A stretch of 27,708 nucleotides of DNA. It comes from JBBQVZ01 sp038211015 (GTDB lineage: Bacteria > Actinomycetota > UBA4738 > HRBIN12). A program made the position numbers and the translations under genes. This document shows positions 16,525-23,383 of this stretch, one piece after another. Position 1 is the stretch's first letter. Each line of letters opens with the position of its first letter. The notes beneath the pieces are model-generated. The model did not search any database. It worked only from the letters and a program-made list of their open reading frames with translations, and had not been told where the DNA came from. Location: contig JBBQVZ010000032.1 in assembly GCA_038211015.1 (NCBI GenBank), positions 1 to 27,708 of the forward strand. Reading direction: 5' to 3'.

Positions 16525-17253
16525 TCACAACCCGGGCGCGAAACGGGCGAGGGGGGCGACGATCCTGGTGAACAGCCCCGTCACCAGCAAGACGCCGACC
16601 ACGACCAGGAGCGCCCCCGACATCCCGGCGATCCATGCGTAGTGACGGCGGACCCAGCCGAACGCGCCCATGAACCGCTGCACGCCGAGGCCGACCAGGA
16701 GGAACGGCACCCCGAGCCCGAAGGAATACGCCAACAGCAACAAGACGCCCCGAGGAGCGCTCTGCGTGACCGCGATCGCCAGGATGCCCGTCAGCACGGG
16801 TCCCAGGCACGGGGTCCAGCCGGCGGCGAAGGCCATGCCGAGCGGCAACGCCCCGATCGCACCGGGGCGGACCTTCGACAGGAACGGCCGCCGCTCCGCG
16901 TAGAGCACGATCGAGCCGCGTCGCAACGCGTAGCCGATCATGAACGCGCCGATCACGATCACCACGGCGCCGCCGACCCACTGCCCCACGTCGCCCTTGA
17001 AGATGGGCACGAACCGCTTGGCGAACGCTCCGAGGAGCGTGAACACGATCGTGAACCCGGCGATGAACAGCAGGATCGGCAGCAGCGGACGTTGCGTCTC
17101 GCCGTCCACGGCACGCTCCCCCGAGACGAACGACACGTAGCCGGGAACCAGGGGGAACACGCACGGCGACGCGAACGAGACGAGGCCCGCCACGAACGCG
17201 AGCGCGGGCGCCCACCACGAGGTGAGGCCGGTCTGGACGATGTCGGCGATCAT
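16525..17253 (-). CDS. ccdA: Thiol-disulfide electron transporter CcdA
   Basis: This 242-residue protein has six predicted TM helices and the two redox cysteines of CcdA, Cys31 in SFASPCVFPLVPGYVSF and Cys149 in AAGWTPCLGPVL. It carries reducing equivalents from cytoplasmic thioredoxin to extracytoplasmic ResA-like proteins for cytochrome c maturation. It is the first gene of the minus-strand cytochrome maturation/oxidase cluster. The 199-base gap upstream is shared with the bc-type operon and contains a Rex-type operator. Confidence 0.95.
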   Translation of the reverse strand: MIADIVQTGLTSWWAPALAFVAGLVSFASPCVFPLVPGYVSFVSGERAVDGETQRPLLPILLFIAGFTIVFTLLGAFAKRFVPIFKGDVGQWVGGAVVIVIGAFMIGYALRRGSIVLYAERRPFLSKVRPGAIGALPLGMAFAAGWTPCLGPVLTGILAIAVTQSAPRGVLLLLAYSFGLGVPFLLVGLGVQRFMGAFGWVRRHYAWIAGMSGALLVVVGVLLVTGLFTRIVAPLARFAPGL

Positions 17254-17365
17254 CGTTGCCTCATGGATACCTCGGGTCCGGGAGCGGGCTCAGTCTATGG
17301 ACCACCGCGCACCGGCGACCGGCGAGTGGGTTGCGACGGGCCCTCGCGAGCGGCATAGTGATAGT

Positions 17366-17383
17366 TCGTGAAGCGATTCACAA
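17366..17383. promoter_or_regulatory. Rex-type operator between ccdA and the bc-type operon
   Basis: TCGTGAAGCGATTCACAA matches TTGTGAAnnnnTTCACAA with one mismatch at position 2. It lies in the divergent gap: 70 bases before the start of the bc-type operon and 112 bases from ccdA. It could act on either promoter. On the minus strand its TTGTGA followed after 17 bases by CACTAT resembles the arrangement at the nuo promoter, which would place ccdA-resB-ccsB-cta under Rex as well. Which side is regulated is not decidable here. Confidence 0.75.
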
Positions 17384-17419
17384 GCCCGCGGCGTCCGTTC
17401 CGGTCAAACGGCACATGGC

Positions 17420-17425
17420 TATAAT
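17420..17425 (+). promoter_or_regulatory. -10 element TATAAT of the bc-type operon
   Basis: A perfect TATAAT lies 27 bases upstream of the first ATG of the operon, which in such GC-rich DNA is conspicuous. It predicts a transcript start near 17432 and a leader of about 20 bases, with GGAG at 17438-17441. No convincing -35 is visible at 16-18 bases (GTTCCG or TTCCGG at best), so activation by another factor is possible. Confidence 0.6.
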
Positions 17426-17452
17426 CGCCCCGCCCATGGAGACGATGCCGGC

Positions 17453-17842
17453 ATGAGCCAGGTCGAGGTTGCGAACACGCCTCGATTCGCCAAGTCGAGG
17501 GCCAGGCTCGCGCATCGCAAACAACAGGTCGAGGGCTTCCTCAAGACGTTCGAATGGACCTGGACGAAGGCGATCGTCTTCTCCGTCGGGCTCACGTTCT
17601 TCATCGTCATCAGCACGTCGGTGCTGCCGTCGTTCTGGCTGTACTTCGCAGACCAGAAGCTCAAGTGGAGCGGCGCCGGGCCCAACGGCTTCTGGCTGAA
17701 GGAGCTCCGCGACGCGATCGCCATGGGCCTGACGACCGGACCCATCATCACGATCCTCGTCGGGGCGGCGGTCGTGCAGAACTGGCGGAGGAAGCTCCGC
17801 GGTCAGTCGGGCGACGTGCGCCCCACGGGCGGGTACCGGTAG
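17453..17842 (+). CDS. Two-TM membrane protein, first gene of the bc-type operon
   Basis: I do not recognise this 129-residue protein. It has a basic N-terminus (FAKSRARLAHRKQQ), a predicted TM helix at about 39-62 ending in a conserved-looking VLPSFWLYFADQ stretch, a short outside segment, a second helix at about 88-109 and a basic C-terminus, so both ends should be cytoplasmic. It contains no cysteine or metal-binding motif. It sits nine bases before the ferredoxin gene, so it may anchor the ferredoxin to the complex, which is inference from order only. GGAG lies 11 bases before the ATG. Confidence 0.8.
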   Translation: MSQVEVANTPRFAKSRARLAHRKQQVEGFLKTFEWTWTKAIVFSVGLTFFIVISTSVLPSFWLYFADQKLKWSGAGPNGFWLKELRDAIAMGLTTGPIITILVGAAVVQNWRRKLRGQSGDVRPTGGYR

Positions 17843-17850
17843 GGGTCGCG

Positions 17851-18249
17851 ATGGTGTTCACGAAGACCGAGGTCGACATCCACGAGGACTACGTCCTCGA
17901 GGCGGTCGACCCGGCGTGGCTCGCGCAGGGGGTCAAGTCTCCGAAGCATCTGATGCTCGACCCCGACAACTGCATCCTCTGCCGCGCCTGCGAGGACGTC
18001 TGTCCGTGGAACTGCATCTACATGCTGTCGACGGACATCGTGGAGGGAGCCGAAGAGCCGGCCGTCGAGGCTGAGGTGCACGTCGCCTCGGCGATCTTCG
18101 TGGTGGACGACATCGCATGCACGCGGTGCTCCGTGTGCGTCGACCGATGCCCCACCGACACGCTGTACTATGCGCGCCTGCCGGAGGGTTCGACCGGCGG
18201 AAAGCGCCCGATGGCCGAGGTCCCTCTGACACAGGCCGCGGCGGAGTGA
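17851..18249 (+). CDS. 2[4Fe-4S] ferredoxin-type subunit of the bc-type operon
   Basis: This 132-residue protein has two complete cluster motifs: C41-x2-C44-x2-C47-x3-C51-P and C90-x2-C93-x2-C96-x3-C100-P, with an extra C55 after the first. No TM helix or export signal is seen, so it should work on the cytoplasmic face. The two motifs are 38 residues apart, further than in small bacterial ferredoxins, with an acidic insert (VEGAEEPAVEAEVE-like). The frame is open upstream but the ATG at 17851 follows AGGGG by four bases. Ferredoxin genes are not part of classical bc1 or actinobacterial qcrCAB operons, so a role as electron donor or acceptor for the quinone complex is the main hypothesis. Confidence 0.93.
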   Translation: MVFTKTEVDIHEDYVLEAVDPAWLAQGVKSPKHLMLDPDNCILCRACEDVCPWNCIYMLSTDIVEGAEEPAVEAEVHVASAIFVVDDIACTRCSVCVDRCPTDTLYYARLPEGSTGGKRPMAEVPLTQAAAE

Positions 18250-18294
18250 GTTCGGCGCGAGCGCGATCGAGCTGAGAAGGGGAGGGAAGGCCGG

Positions 18295-19065
18295 GTGAAG
18301 CTCAAGCCGCCGTCGCCGAGCGAGCTCGGCGACCGCCTGCGCGACACCGAGGTCTGGAAGTCGATCTTCCGGCCCGGCTCGATCTTCCGGAAGGGCTACA
18401 AGGACACCTCGCGCGACCGCGCCCTGGCCACCATGAACAACGTGCTGTACCACCTGCACCCGGTGAAGGTGAAGCGGCACGGATTGAAGCTCACCTACAC
18501 GTTCTGCCTGGGCGGCCTCTCGTTCTTCCTGTTCATCCTGCTCACGGTCACCGGCATCTTCCTGATGTTCTTCTACCGGCCGATGGCCGACATCGGCGGC
18601 GCTGTCGCATACGCCGACATGCAGAGCATCCGGACGACGGTGTTCTTCGGCGACCTGGTCCGCAACCTCCACCGTTGGGGCGCCCACCTGATGGTGTTCT
18701 CGGTGACGCTCCACATGGCGCGCGTGTTCTACACCGGCGCGTACAAGCCGCCGCGGGAGTTCAACTGGGTGGTCGGCGTCATCCTGTTGTTCCTCACTCT
18801 CGGCCTGTCGTTCACCGGCTACCTGTTGCCGTGGGACCAGCTGGCGATCTGGGCGGTCACGGTCGGGACGTCGCTCGGCGGCTACGCGCCGTTCATCTCC
18901 AAGCAGGCCAACTTCCTGTTGCTGGGCGGCGTCGTGGTCGGACCGAACACGCTGTTGCGTTGGTACGTGCTCCACGTGTTGGCGTTGCCGTTCGTGTTGG
19001 TGATCTTCCTGGCGGTCCACTTCTGGCGGATCCGCAAGGACGGCGGCATCTCGGGACCGCTGTAG
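18295..19065 (+). CDS. Cytochrome b, N-terminal (cytochrome b6-like) subunit
   Basis: This 256-residue protein has four TM helices and the four heme b ligands H126, H140, H227 and H242. The gaps between the pairs are 13 and 14 residues, the pattern of cytochrome b6 rather than mitochondrial cytochrome b. Cys71 in TFCLGG lies where b6f and Bacillus cytochrome b bind an extra heme c(i) covalently. The start is GTG at 18295, with GGGAGGGAAGG just upstream. About 60 hydrophilic residues precede the first helix. It forms the quinol-oxidising core with the next gene product, which carries the C-terminal half. Confidence 0.94.
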   Translation: MKLKPPSPSELGDRLRDTEVWKSIFRPGSIFRKGYKDTSRDRALATMNNVLYHLHPVKVKRHGLKLTYTFCLGGLSFFLFILLTVTGIFLMFFYRPMADIGGAVAYADMQSIRTTVFFGDLVRNLHRWGAHLMVFSVTLHMARVFYTGAYKPPREFNWVVGVILLFLTLGLSFTGYLLPWDQLAIWAVTVGTSLGGYAPFISKQANFLLLGGVVVGPNTLLRWYVLHVLALPFVLVIFLAVHFWRIRKDGGISGPL

Positions 19066-19079
19066 GGGGCGACTGAGCG

Positions 19080-19916
19080 ATGGCGAGAGAGGACACACCG
19101 CTCGACCAGGCCGTCTTCGACGCGACCCTGGCCGCGGAACTCGCGAAGGGCTCGGACAAGCGCGTCGCCGAGGGTCGCGCTCGCTCGGCCGCGGTCCGCG
19201 CGTACAAGGCCGCGCATCCCGAGGAGGAGGCTGCGCCTGCGGCCGCAGCCCCTGCGGCTGCGGCTGCGGCCGCAGCCCCTGCGGCTGCACCTCCTGCCGC
19301 GCCGGCACCCGCGGCTCCTGCCGCTCCGGTCGCCGGGGTCTCGGTCGCGGCGGCGGTCACCTCGCCGGTTCGGACGGCCCCGCTTCCCACGGGCAACATC
19401 CCGACGCCGAAGAAAGGCACGGAGGACAAGCATCGCCTGCTCGCGTTGGTCCCCCCCGAGGGCATCCAGCGGGTGGAGCGCGAACAGGGCGACCGCGTGA
19501 ACGTCTGGCCACACCTGCTGATCGAAGAGTTCGTGGCGATGCTGATCCTCACGGCGGGCCTGCTGATCTTCTCGACGTTCGCCATGGCCCCGCTGCGCCA
19601 GCTGGCGAACGCGAACCTCACGCCGAACCCGTCGAAGGCTCCCTGGTACTTCCTTGGCCTCCAGGAGCTGCTCCGCTACTTCCACCCGATGGTCGCCGGC
19701 ATCGTGATCCCCACGTTCATCCTGGTGGTCCTCGCCGCGGTGCCGTACGTGGACCGCAACCCGAGCATCAGGCCCGGCGATCGCAAGATCGCGATCTCCA
19801 TGTTCACGATCCTGTTCTGCTTCGGAGCGACGCTCACCATCATCGGCTGCTTCTTCCGCGGCCCCGGCTACAACTGGATCTGGCCGTGGGCGCAAGGGGT
19901 GTTCTTCGACCTATGA
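19080..19916 (+). CDS. Cytochrome b C-terminal (subunit IV-like) protein with Ala/Pro-rich N-terminal extension
   Basis: This 278-residue protein supplies the C-terminal half of cytochrome b. The quinol-site motif usually written PEWY appears as APWY (187-190) in KAPWYFLGLQELLRYFHP, a form seen in menaquinol-using complexes. Three TM helices lie at about 148-170, 204-224 and 239-259. Before them come some 45 charged residues and a low-complexity Ala/Pro segment (about 51-100) partly built from a 27-base DNA repeat; such an extension is not part of ordinary subunit IV. The stop overlaps the Rieske start (ATGA). The starting ATG follows the cytochrome b stop by 14 bases. Confidence 0.9.
   Translation: MAREDTPLDQAVFDATLAAELAKGSDKRVAEGRARSAAVRAYKAAHPEEEAAPAAAAPAAAAAAAAPAAAPPAAPAPAAPAAPVAGVSVAAAVTSPVRTAPLPTGNIPTPKKGTEDKHRLLALVPPEGIQRVEREQGDRVNVWPHLLIEEFVAMLILTAGLLIFSTFAMAPLRQLANANLTPNPSKAPWYFLGLQELLRYFHPMVAGIVIPTFILVVLAAVPYVDRNPSIRPGDRKIAISMFTILFCFGATLTIIGCFFRGPGYNWIWPWAQGVFFDL
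19237..19288 (+). repeat. Tandem 27-bp repeat inside the subunit IV-like gene
   Basis: A 25-base unit at 19237-19261 recurs identically at 19264-19288, a period of 27 bases or nine codons, so the frame is kept. It encodes alternating Ala and Pro residues in the N-terminal extension. In-frame unit gain or loss would alter only linker length. Confidence 0.85.
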
Positions 19917-20617
19917 CACTCGCCATCTCCACCCGTGTCGTCGCGGCGATCGTGGTCTTCCTGGCGCTGGACATCTTCGCCATCGTCTTCGGGCTGTCCT
20001 TCGTTCGCGCCGCGAAGGCGCAACGGGAGGCCGCGGACGGCGCCGCGGCCGCGCCGCGTCAGCCCCAGGCCTTGTCGCGCCGCGACTTCTTCCGCAAGGG
20101 GCTGCTGGTCTCGCTCCTCGTGTTCGGCGCCCAGTTCGGCGGGGCATCCATCGCGTTCCTCTGGCCGAGCCTGAAGGGTGGCTTCGGCTCCTTGATCAAC
20201 GCCGGGGCGCTGAACGACATCAAGTCGCAGCTCGGCGACGGACCCGTGTACAACGGCGCGGGCCGCTTCTACGTGGTGCCGTGGGAAGGCAAAGTTACGT
20301 CCGACGCCGACTACCCGGGCGAGCTGGTGACCGCCGAAGGCATCATGCCGCTGTACCAGCGGTGCGTACACCTGGGATGCCGGGTGCCGTTCTGCTCGAA
20401 CTCGAAGTGGTTCGAGTGCCCGTGCCACGGTTCCAAGTACAACTTCGCGGGCGAGTACCAGCTGGGGCCGGCGCCGCGGGGGATGGACCGCTTCGTGGTG
20501 AAGATCGAGAACGGCAACGTCATGGTGGACACGTCGACGGTGATCCTGGGACCGCCGCGAGGAACCGACACGATCAGCGAACCGCCGCAGGGTCCTTTCT
20601 GCGTGGCCCCAGGGTAA
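19913..20617 (+). CDS. Rieske [2Fe-2S] protein
   Basis: This 234-residue protein has cluster ligands C151, H153, C169 and H172 in CVHLGC and CPCHGSKYN, with C156 and C171 placed for the stabilising disulfide. Two N-terminal hydrophobic helices (about 8-30 and 62-84) precede the domain; the second follows SRRDFFRKG, a twin-arginine motif, so the folded domain is probably exported by Tat as in actinobacterial QcrA. It takes electrons from menaquinol at cytochrome b and hands them to the cytochrome c subunit. I chose the ATG at 19913, which overlaps the stop of the preceding gene. Confidence 0.94.
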   Translation: MTLAISTRVVAAIVVFLALDIFAIVFGLSFVRAAKAQREAADGAAAAPRQPQALSRRDFFRKGLLVSLLVFGAQFGGASIAFLWPSLKGGFGSLINAGALNDIKSQLGDGPVYNGAGRFYVVPWEGKVTSDADYPGELVTAEGIMPLYQRCVHLGCRVPFCSNSKWFECPCHGSKYNFAGEYQLGPAPRGMDRFVVKIENGNVMVDTSTVILGPPRGTDTISEPPQGPFCVAPG

Positions 20618-20647
20618 GAGCCGAGACGAGAGGAACGGATCGACGAC

Positions 20648-21403
20648 GTGCTGGCGCTGAGCGATACCGCGGGGGTGATCCTCCTCGTCCTTGGGGCGTT
20701 CTTCGTGGTTGCCGCCGCCGCCGCGCTCATCCTTCGCAGCCGCGTCACGCGCGAGCCGGCGCCGGGCATCCCGCCGGCCATGGAGCCGGGGCCGTCGGAT
20801 CCCGCGCTCGAGACGCCGCTCCTGCAGAAGCTCCAGGGCTGGGGTGTCCTGCTGGTCGCGTTCTTCGTGATCTGGCTCCCCTACAACTGGTTGATCGAGC
20901 CCTCCACGAACCTCAAGCAGGAGAAGGCGCTCAAGATCGAGGCGATCGAGCGAGGCCGTCGCTCCGTCGAGCTGTTCAGCGAGGAGAACCAGCTCGGGGT
21001 CGGATGCGTGCGGTGTCACGGTCCGGAGCTCCGCGGCGGAGTGATCACGGCGGGCACCGGATACGCCTACCCGCCGAACCTGACGACCGTCTGCGGAGGG
21101 CCGTCCACGGACCACGCGCTGATCAAGTCGCTCGCCGACATCTACACGACGATCCAGCAGGGGCGCCCCCCCAACATGCCGTCGTGGAGCATCCGATACC
21201 AGGGGGCGCTCGACGACCAGCAGATCAACGACATCGTGAACTACCTGGTGTTCATGAGCTCCAAGAACGTCCCGTTCGAGGACAACATCTGCACCAACCC
21301 GGACGCGGTCAAGGCGGTCAACTCCCCGTCGGTCACGCCGGCGGCGGCGAGCGGCGCGACGGGAGCGACCGGCGCAACCGGCGCAACGGGGGGTGGCGCC
21401 TGA
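20648..21403 (+). CDS. Membrane-anchored monoheme cytochrome c of the bc-type complex
   Basis: This 251-residue protein has TM helices at about 8-29 and 66-84 and then a single c-type heme site C120-x2-C123-H124, with Met177 in RPPNMPSW as the likely sixth ligand. It plays the part of cytochrome c1/QcrC but with one heme instead of the two of actinobacterial QcrC. The C-terminus is a Gly-Ala-Thr repeat tail. The GTG start at 20648 has GAGAGGA some 12 bases upstream. The stop overlaps the next ATG by one base (TGATG). Confidence 0.9.
   Translation: MLALSDTAGVILLVLGAFFVVAAAAALILRSRVTREPAPGIPPAMEPGPSDPALETPLLQKLQGWGVLLVAFFVIWLPYNWLIEPSTNLKQEKALKIEAIERGRRSVELFSEENQLGVGCVRCHGPELRGGVITAGTGYAYPPNLTTVCGGPSTDHALIKSLADIYTTIQQGRPPNMPSWSIRYQGALDDQQINDIVNYLVFMSSKNVPFEDNICTNPDAVKAVNSPSVTPAAASGATGATGATGATGGGA
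21353..21388 (+). repeat. Four 9-bp Gly-Ala-Thr codon repeats
   Basis: Four consecutive imperfect 9-base units encode Gly-Ala-Thr at the C-terminus of the cytochrome c. Synonymous differences between units argue against very recent expansion. The result is a flexible collagen-like tail outside the membrane. Confidence 0.8.
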
Positions 21404-22155
21404 TGCTCGCGCAGGAAGTGCATTCCTGCCTCGGGTTCCACATCGAATGCGGCACGCTGTTCAAGGGCGCCGGGGTGACGCTGATGGCGCTCATCCTGTT
21501 CGTCGGCAGCGTGTACATGATGCTCTCGTTCGTGTTCGGCAAGTGGATGGGCTATCTCGTGCTCGCGGTCTGCTTCTCGGGATGGCTGATCATCCACTCG
21601 TCGCTCTGGTTCTTCGGGTTCTGGGCCCAAGGGCCGGGCACGCCGACCAACCAAGGTCCGCGCGGCCGGGAGCCGGCGTGGGTCGTGCTGGAAGCGGGTC
21701 TCGGTGCCGCGGGCGCTCGATTCACCACGTTCGACGACTATCCGGGGGGTACATGGAAAGAGCCGACCAAGGGACAGGACCCGTCCGTCCAATCCGTGAG
21801 CAGCGCCGCCACGTCGTTCCTTGCGGCCCAGGCGAACGAAGAGCTGGACATCGACCCGCTCGGCACGACCGCCATCACCGGCACACAGTTCTTCGTGGAC
21901 GGGGTGGAGTTCGCCACGGCCGAAGACGGGAAGACGCCCCTGTCGGTCGTGCAAGCCCACTTCGCCGGAGGCGGCCCGCTCACCACATTGGCGATGTACC
22001 ACGACTCGGGGAGCATCCCGCGCTACTCCCTGATGTTCATGGTGGCGGCGATCCTGTTGTTCCTGATCCACCTCCCCCTGCTCGATCGGGCGGAGAAGAA
22101 GCGGAAGGCGTTCTTGACCGGCGGGAGCGCGCCCGCATGGTACGGCCCGGCATAG
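21403..22155 (+). CDS. Uncharacterised three-TM protein of the bc-type operon
   Basis: I do not recognise this 250-residue protein. Predicted TM helices are at about 23-45, 49-74 and 207-227, with a hydrophilic domain of about 130 residues between helices 2 and 3 that should face one side only, then a basic C-terminus (RAEKKRKAF). The start contains two cysteines (HSCLGFHIECG) and helix 2 has one more; there is no heme or cluster motif. It is translationally coupled to the cytochrome c gene (TGATG), so it is probably a complex subunit or a dedicated assembly factor. The reading frame is open far upstream only as a shadow of the preceding genes. Confidence 0.82.
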   Translation: MLAQEVHSCLGFHIECGTLFKGAGVTLMALILFVGSVYMMLSFVFGKWMGYLVLAVCFSGWLIIHSSLWFFGFWAQGPGTPTNQGPRGREPAWVVLEAGLGAAGARFTTFDDYPGGTWKEPTKGQDPSVQSVSSAATSFLAAQANEELDIDPLGTTAITGTQFFVDGVEFATAEDGKTPLSVVQAHFAGGGPLTTLAMYHDSGSIPRYSLMFMVAAILLFLIHLPLLDRAEKKRKAFLTGGSAPAWYGPA

Positions 22156-22199
22156 GCGAAGGCCAAGAAGACGGCCAAGGAGACGAAAGGGAAACGACG

Positions 22200-22313
22200 A
22201 TGATCGGTGCTGAGGCGATCCCCCTCCTCGATCAGGGGAGCATCCAGTTCATCCTGTTCGGTGTGATGGTCCTGGCGGTGCTCTTCCTGATGTGGGTGAC
22301 GATCGCGAAATAG
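22200..22313 (+). CDS. 37-residue single-TM microprotein
   Basis: A short reading frame, MIGAEAIPLLDQGSIQFILF continuing for 17 more residues to TIAK, contains one hydrophobic helix (about 15-34) with a charged end. AAGGGA lies six bases before the ATG, a proper ribosome binding site. It closes the bc-type operon, 44 bases after the three-TM gene. Small single-helix subunits are common in b6f and bc complexes (PetG/L/M/N-like in role, not in sequence), so a structural role is plausible. No family is recognised. Confidence 0.65.
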   Translation: MIGAEAIPLLDQGSIQFILFGVMVLAVLFLMWVTIAK

Positions 22314-22323
22314 TCAGCGATCG
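22300..22323. terminator. Hairpin spanning abutting convergent stop codons
   Basis: CGATCGC (22300-22306) and GCGATCG (22317-22323) form a 7-bp stem; the 10-base loop holds the TAG of the microprotein gene and the stop of rex on the other strand, which are directly adjacent. It could end both transcripts, although T-tracts are lacking. Confidence 0.45.
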
Positions 22324-23003
22324 AGGTCTGCCACGGCTCGCCCGCGGCGACGCACCTCGGCGAGCGTCGCCTTCCGCTGTTCGTAGAACGCCAGGATCTG
22401 CAGTTCCACGGCCAGATCCACCTTCCGAACCGACACGCCTTCGGGGACGACGATCACGGAGGGCGCGAAGTTGAGGATCGAGCGGATGCCGGCCCCGACC
22501 ATCTGGTCCGCGAGCTCTTGAACGACCGTCGCGGGCGTGGTGATCACGCCGATCGCGATGCCGAGCGACTGCACCAGCTCCGGCAGGTCGTCCACGTGGT
22601 GGATCGGGAGCCGCCCCACCCGCTGACCGACCTTCGAGGGATCCACGTCGACCAACGCGGCGACGCTGAACCCGCGCTCGGGGAAGCCTCGATAGTTCGC
22701 GAGGGCATGTCCCAGGTTCCCGATACCCGCGATCACGATGGGCCAGTCTTGCGTCAGGCCGAGCTCCCGACGGATCTGATGGATGAGGTAGGCGACGTCG
22801 TAGCCCACGCCACGTGTGCCGTAGGAGCCTAGGTGCGAAAGGTCCTTGCGAACCTTCGCCGAGTTCACTCCCGCCGCCTCGGCCAGCGCCTCCGACGAGA
22901 CCGTGGACGCACCGGATTCCGCGATGTCGACCAGCGCCTGGAGATAGACGGGAAGGCGCCCGACGGTCGCCTCGGGGATCGGCCGGCCCTTCGTCATGCG
23001 CAC
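22314..23003 (-). CDS. rex: Redox-sensing transcriptional repressor Rex
   Basis: This 229-residue protein has an N-terminal winged helix (about 8-80; LPVYLQAL, NSAKVRKDLSHLGSYGTRGVGY) and a Rossmann domain with GIGNLGHAL that binds NAD(H). Rex leaves its operator when NADH rises, so target genes are induced when electrons back up. Near-perfect operators lie upstream of menJ-nuo and between ccdA and the bc-type operon, and a half-site lies before rex itself. The start is GTG at 23003 or ATG at 22997; ribosome binding sites are weak for both. In many Actinomycetota rex is followed by hemA; here it abuts the bc operon instead. Confidence 0.96.
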   Translation of the reverse strand: MRMTKGRPIPEATVGRLPVYLQALVDIAESGASTVSSEALAEAAGVNSAKVRKDLSHLGSYGTRGVGYDVAYLIHQIRRELGLTQDWPIVIAGIGNLGHALANYRGFPERGFSVAALVDVDPSKVGQRVGRLPIHHVDDLPELVQSLGIAIGVITTPATVVQELADQMVGAGIRSILNFAPSVIVVPEGVSVRKVDLAVELQILAFYEQRKATLAEVRRRGRAVADLDR

Positions 23004-23026
23004 ACCGACCGGGCCGACATCGGTGC

Positions 23027-23073
23027 AGGGTAGCCCACGCCGGGCGGCGTTCTCAAGTTCACAAGCTCAGGCT
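23027..23073 (-). promoter_or_regulatory. Candidate rex promoter with Rex half-site
   Basis: On the minus strand TTGAGA (23051-23056) and TACCCT (23027-23032) are 18 bases apart and could be -35 and -10 boxes. Directly upstream is TTGTGAA (23058-23064), one half of a Rex operator; the other half is not conserved. A 17-base stretch (23057-23073) is identical to one in the nuo promoter (4061-4077). Autoregulation is suggested but weakly supported. Confidence 0.4.
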
Positions 23074-23309
23074 CGGCCGCTCCGCACGATGGAGACCAGC
23101 TCGGCCGGATCGACCTCGTACTCGAACCGCTCCTCCCCGTCGATCTCCACCACGGGGATCCGGATCCCGTACTCGCGCTCCAGGTCGTCGTCGCCCGCGA
23201 CATCGACCTCCACCAGGTCGAACGGGCTCCTCGAGAGCTCGGCCATCAGCACGTCCCTGGCTGCGTCGCAGAGGTGACAACCCTCTCTGGAATACAGGAC
23301 GACGCGCAC
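23067..23309 (-). CDS. Glutaredoxin family (DUF836-type) protein
   Basis: This 80-residue soluble protein has the thioredoxin-like redox motif C11-H-L-C14 in YSREGCHLCDAARDVL, and the cis-proline segment IRIPVVEIDGEERFEYEVD. Small proteins of this type commonly sit just upstream of rex in Actinomycetota, which supports both assignments. Its physiological substrate is unknown. The start is GTG (MRVVLYS). Its stop codon overlaps the conserved Rex half-site region of the rex promoter. Confidence 0.88.
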   Translation of the reverse strand: MRVVLYSREGCHLCDAARDVLMAELSRSPFDLVEVDVAGDDDLEREYGIRIPVVEIDGEERFEYEVDPAELVSIVRSGRA

Positions 23310-23383
23310 CGGCCGATGCTACCCGCGGAACGGAACGGTCTCCGGGCGGGCTCATCCACGACCGGTGATACAACTGGACCGTC

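Noticed and set aside
17803..19308. Minus-strand 501-codon open frame opposite the ferredoxin and cytochrome b genes
   Set aside because: Antisense shadow; Arg/Gln/Pro-rich translation and the opposite strand carries clear heme and cluster motifs.
23327..23336. Double GGAAC as an ECF-sigma autoregulatory promoter
   Set aside because: No matching -10 (CGTC-like) at a suitable distance, so only mentioned with the sigma gene.
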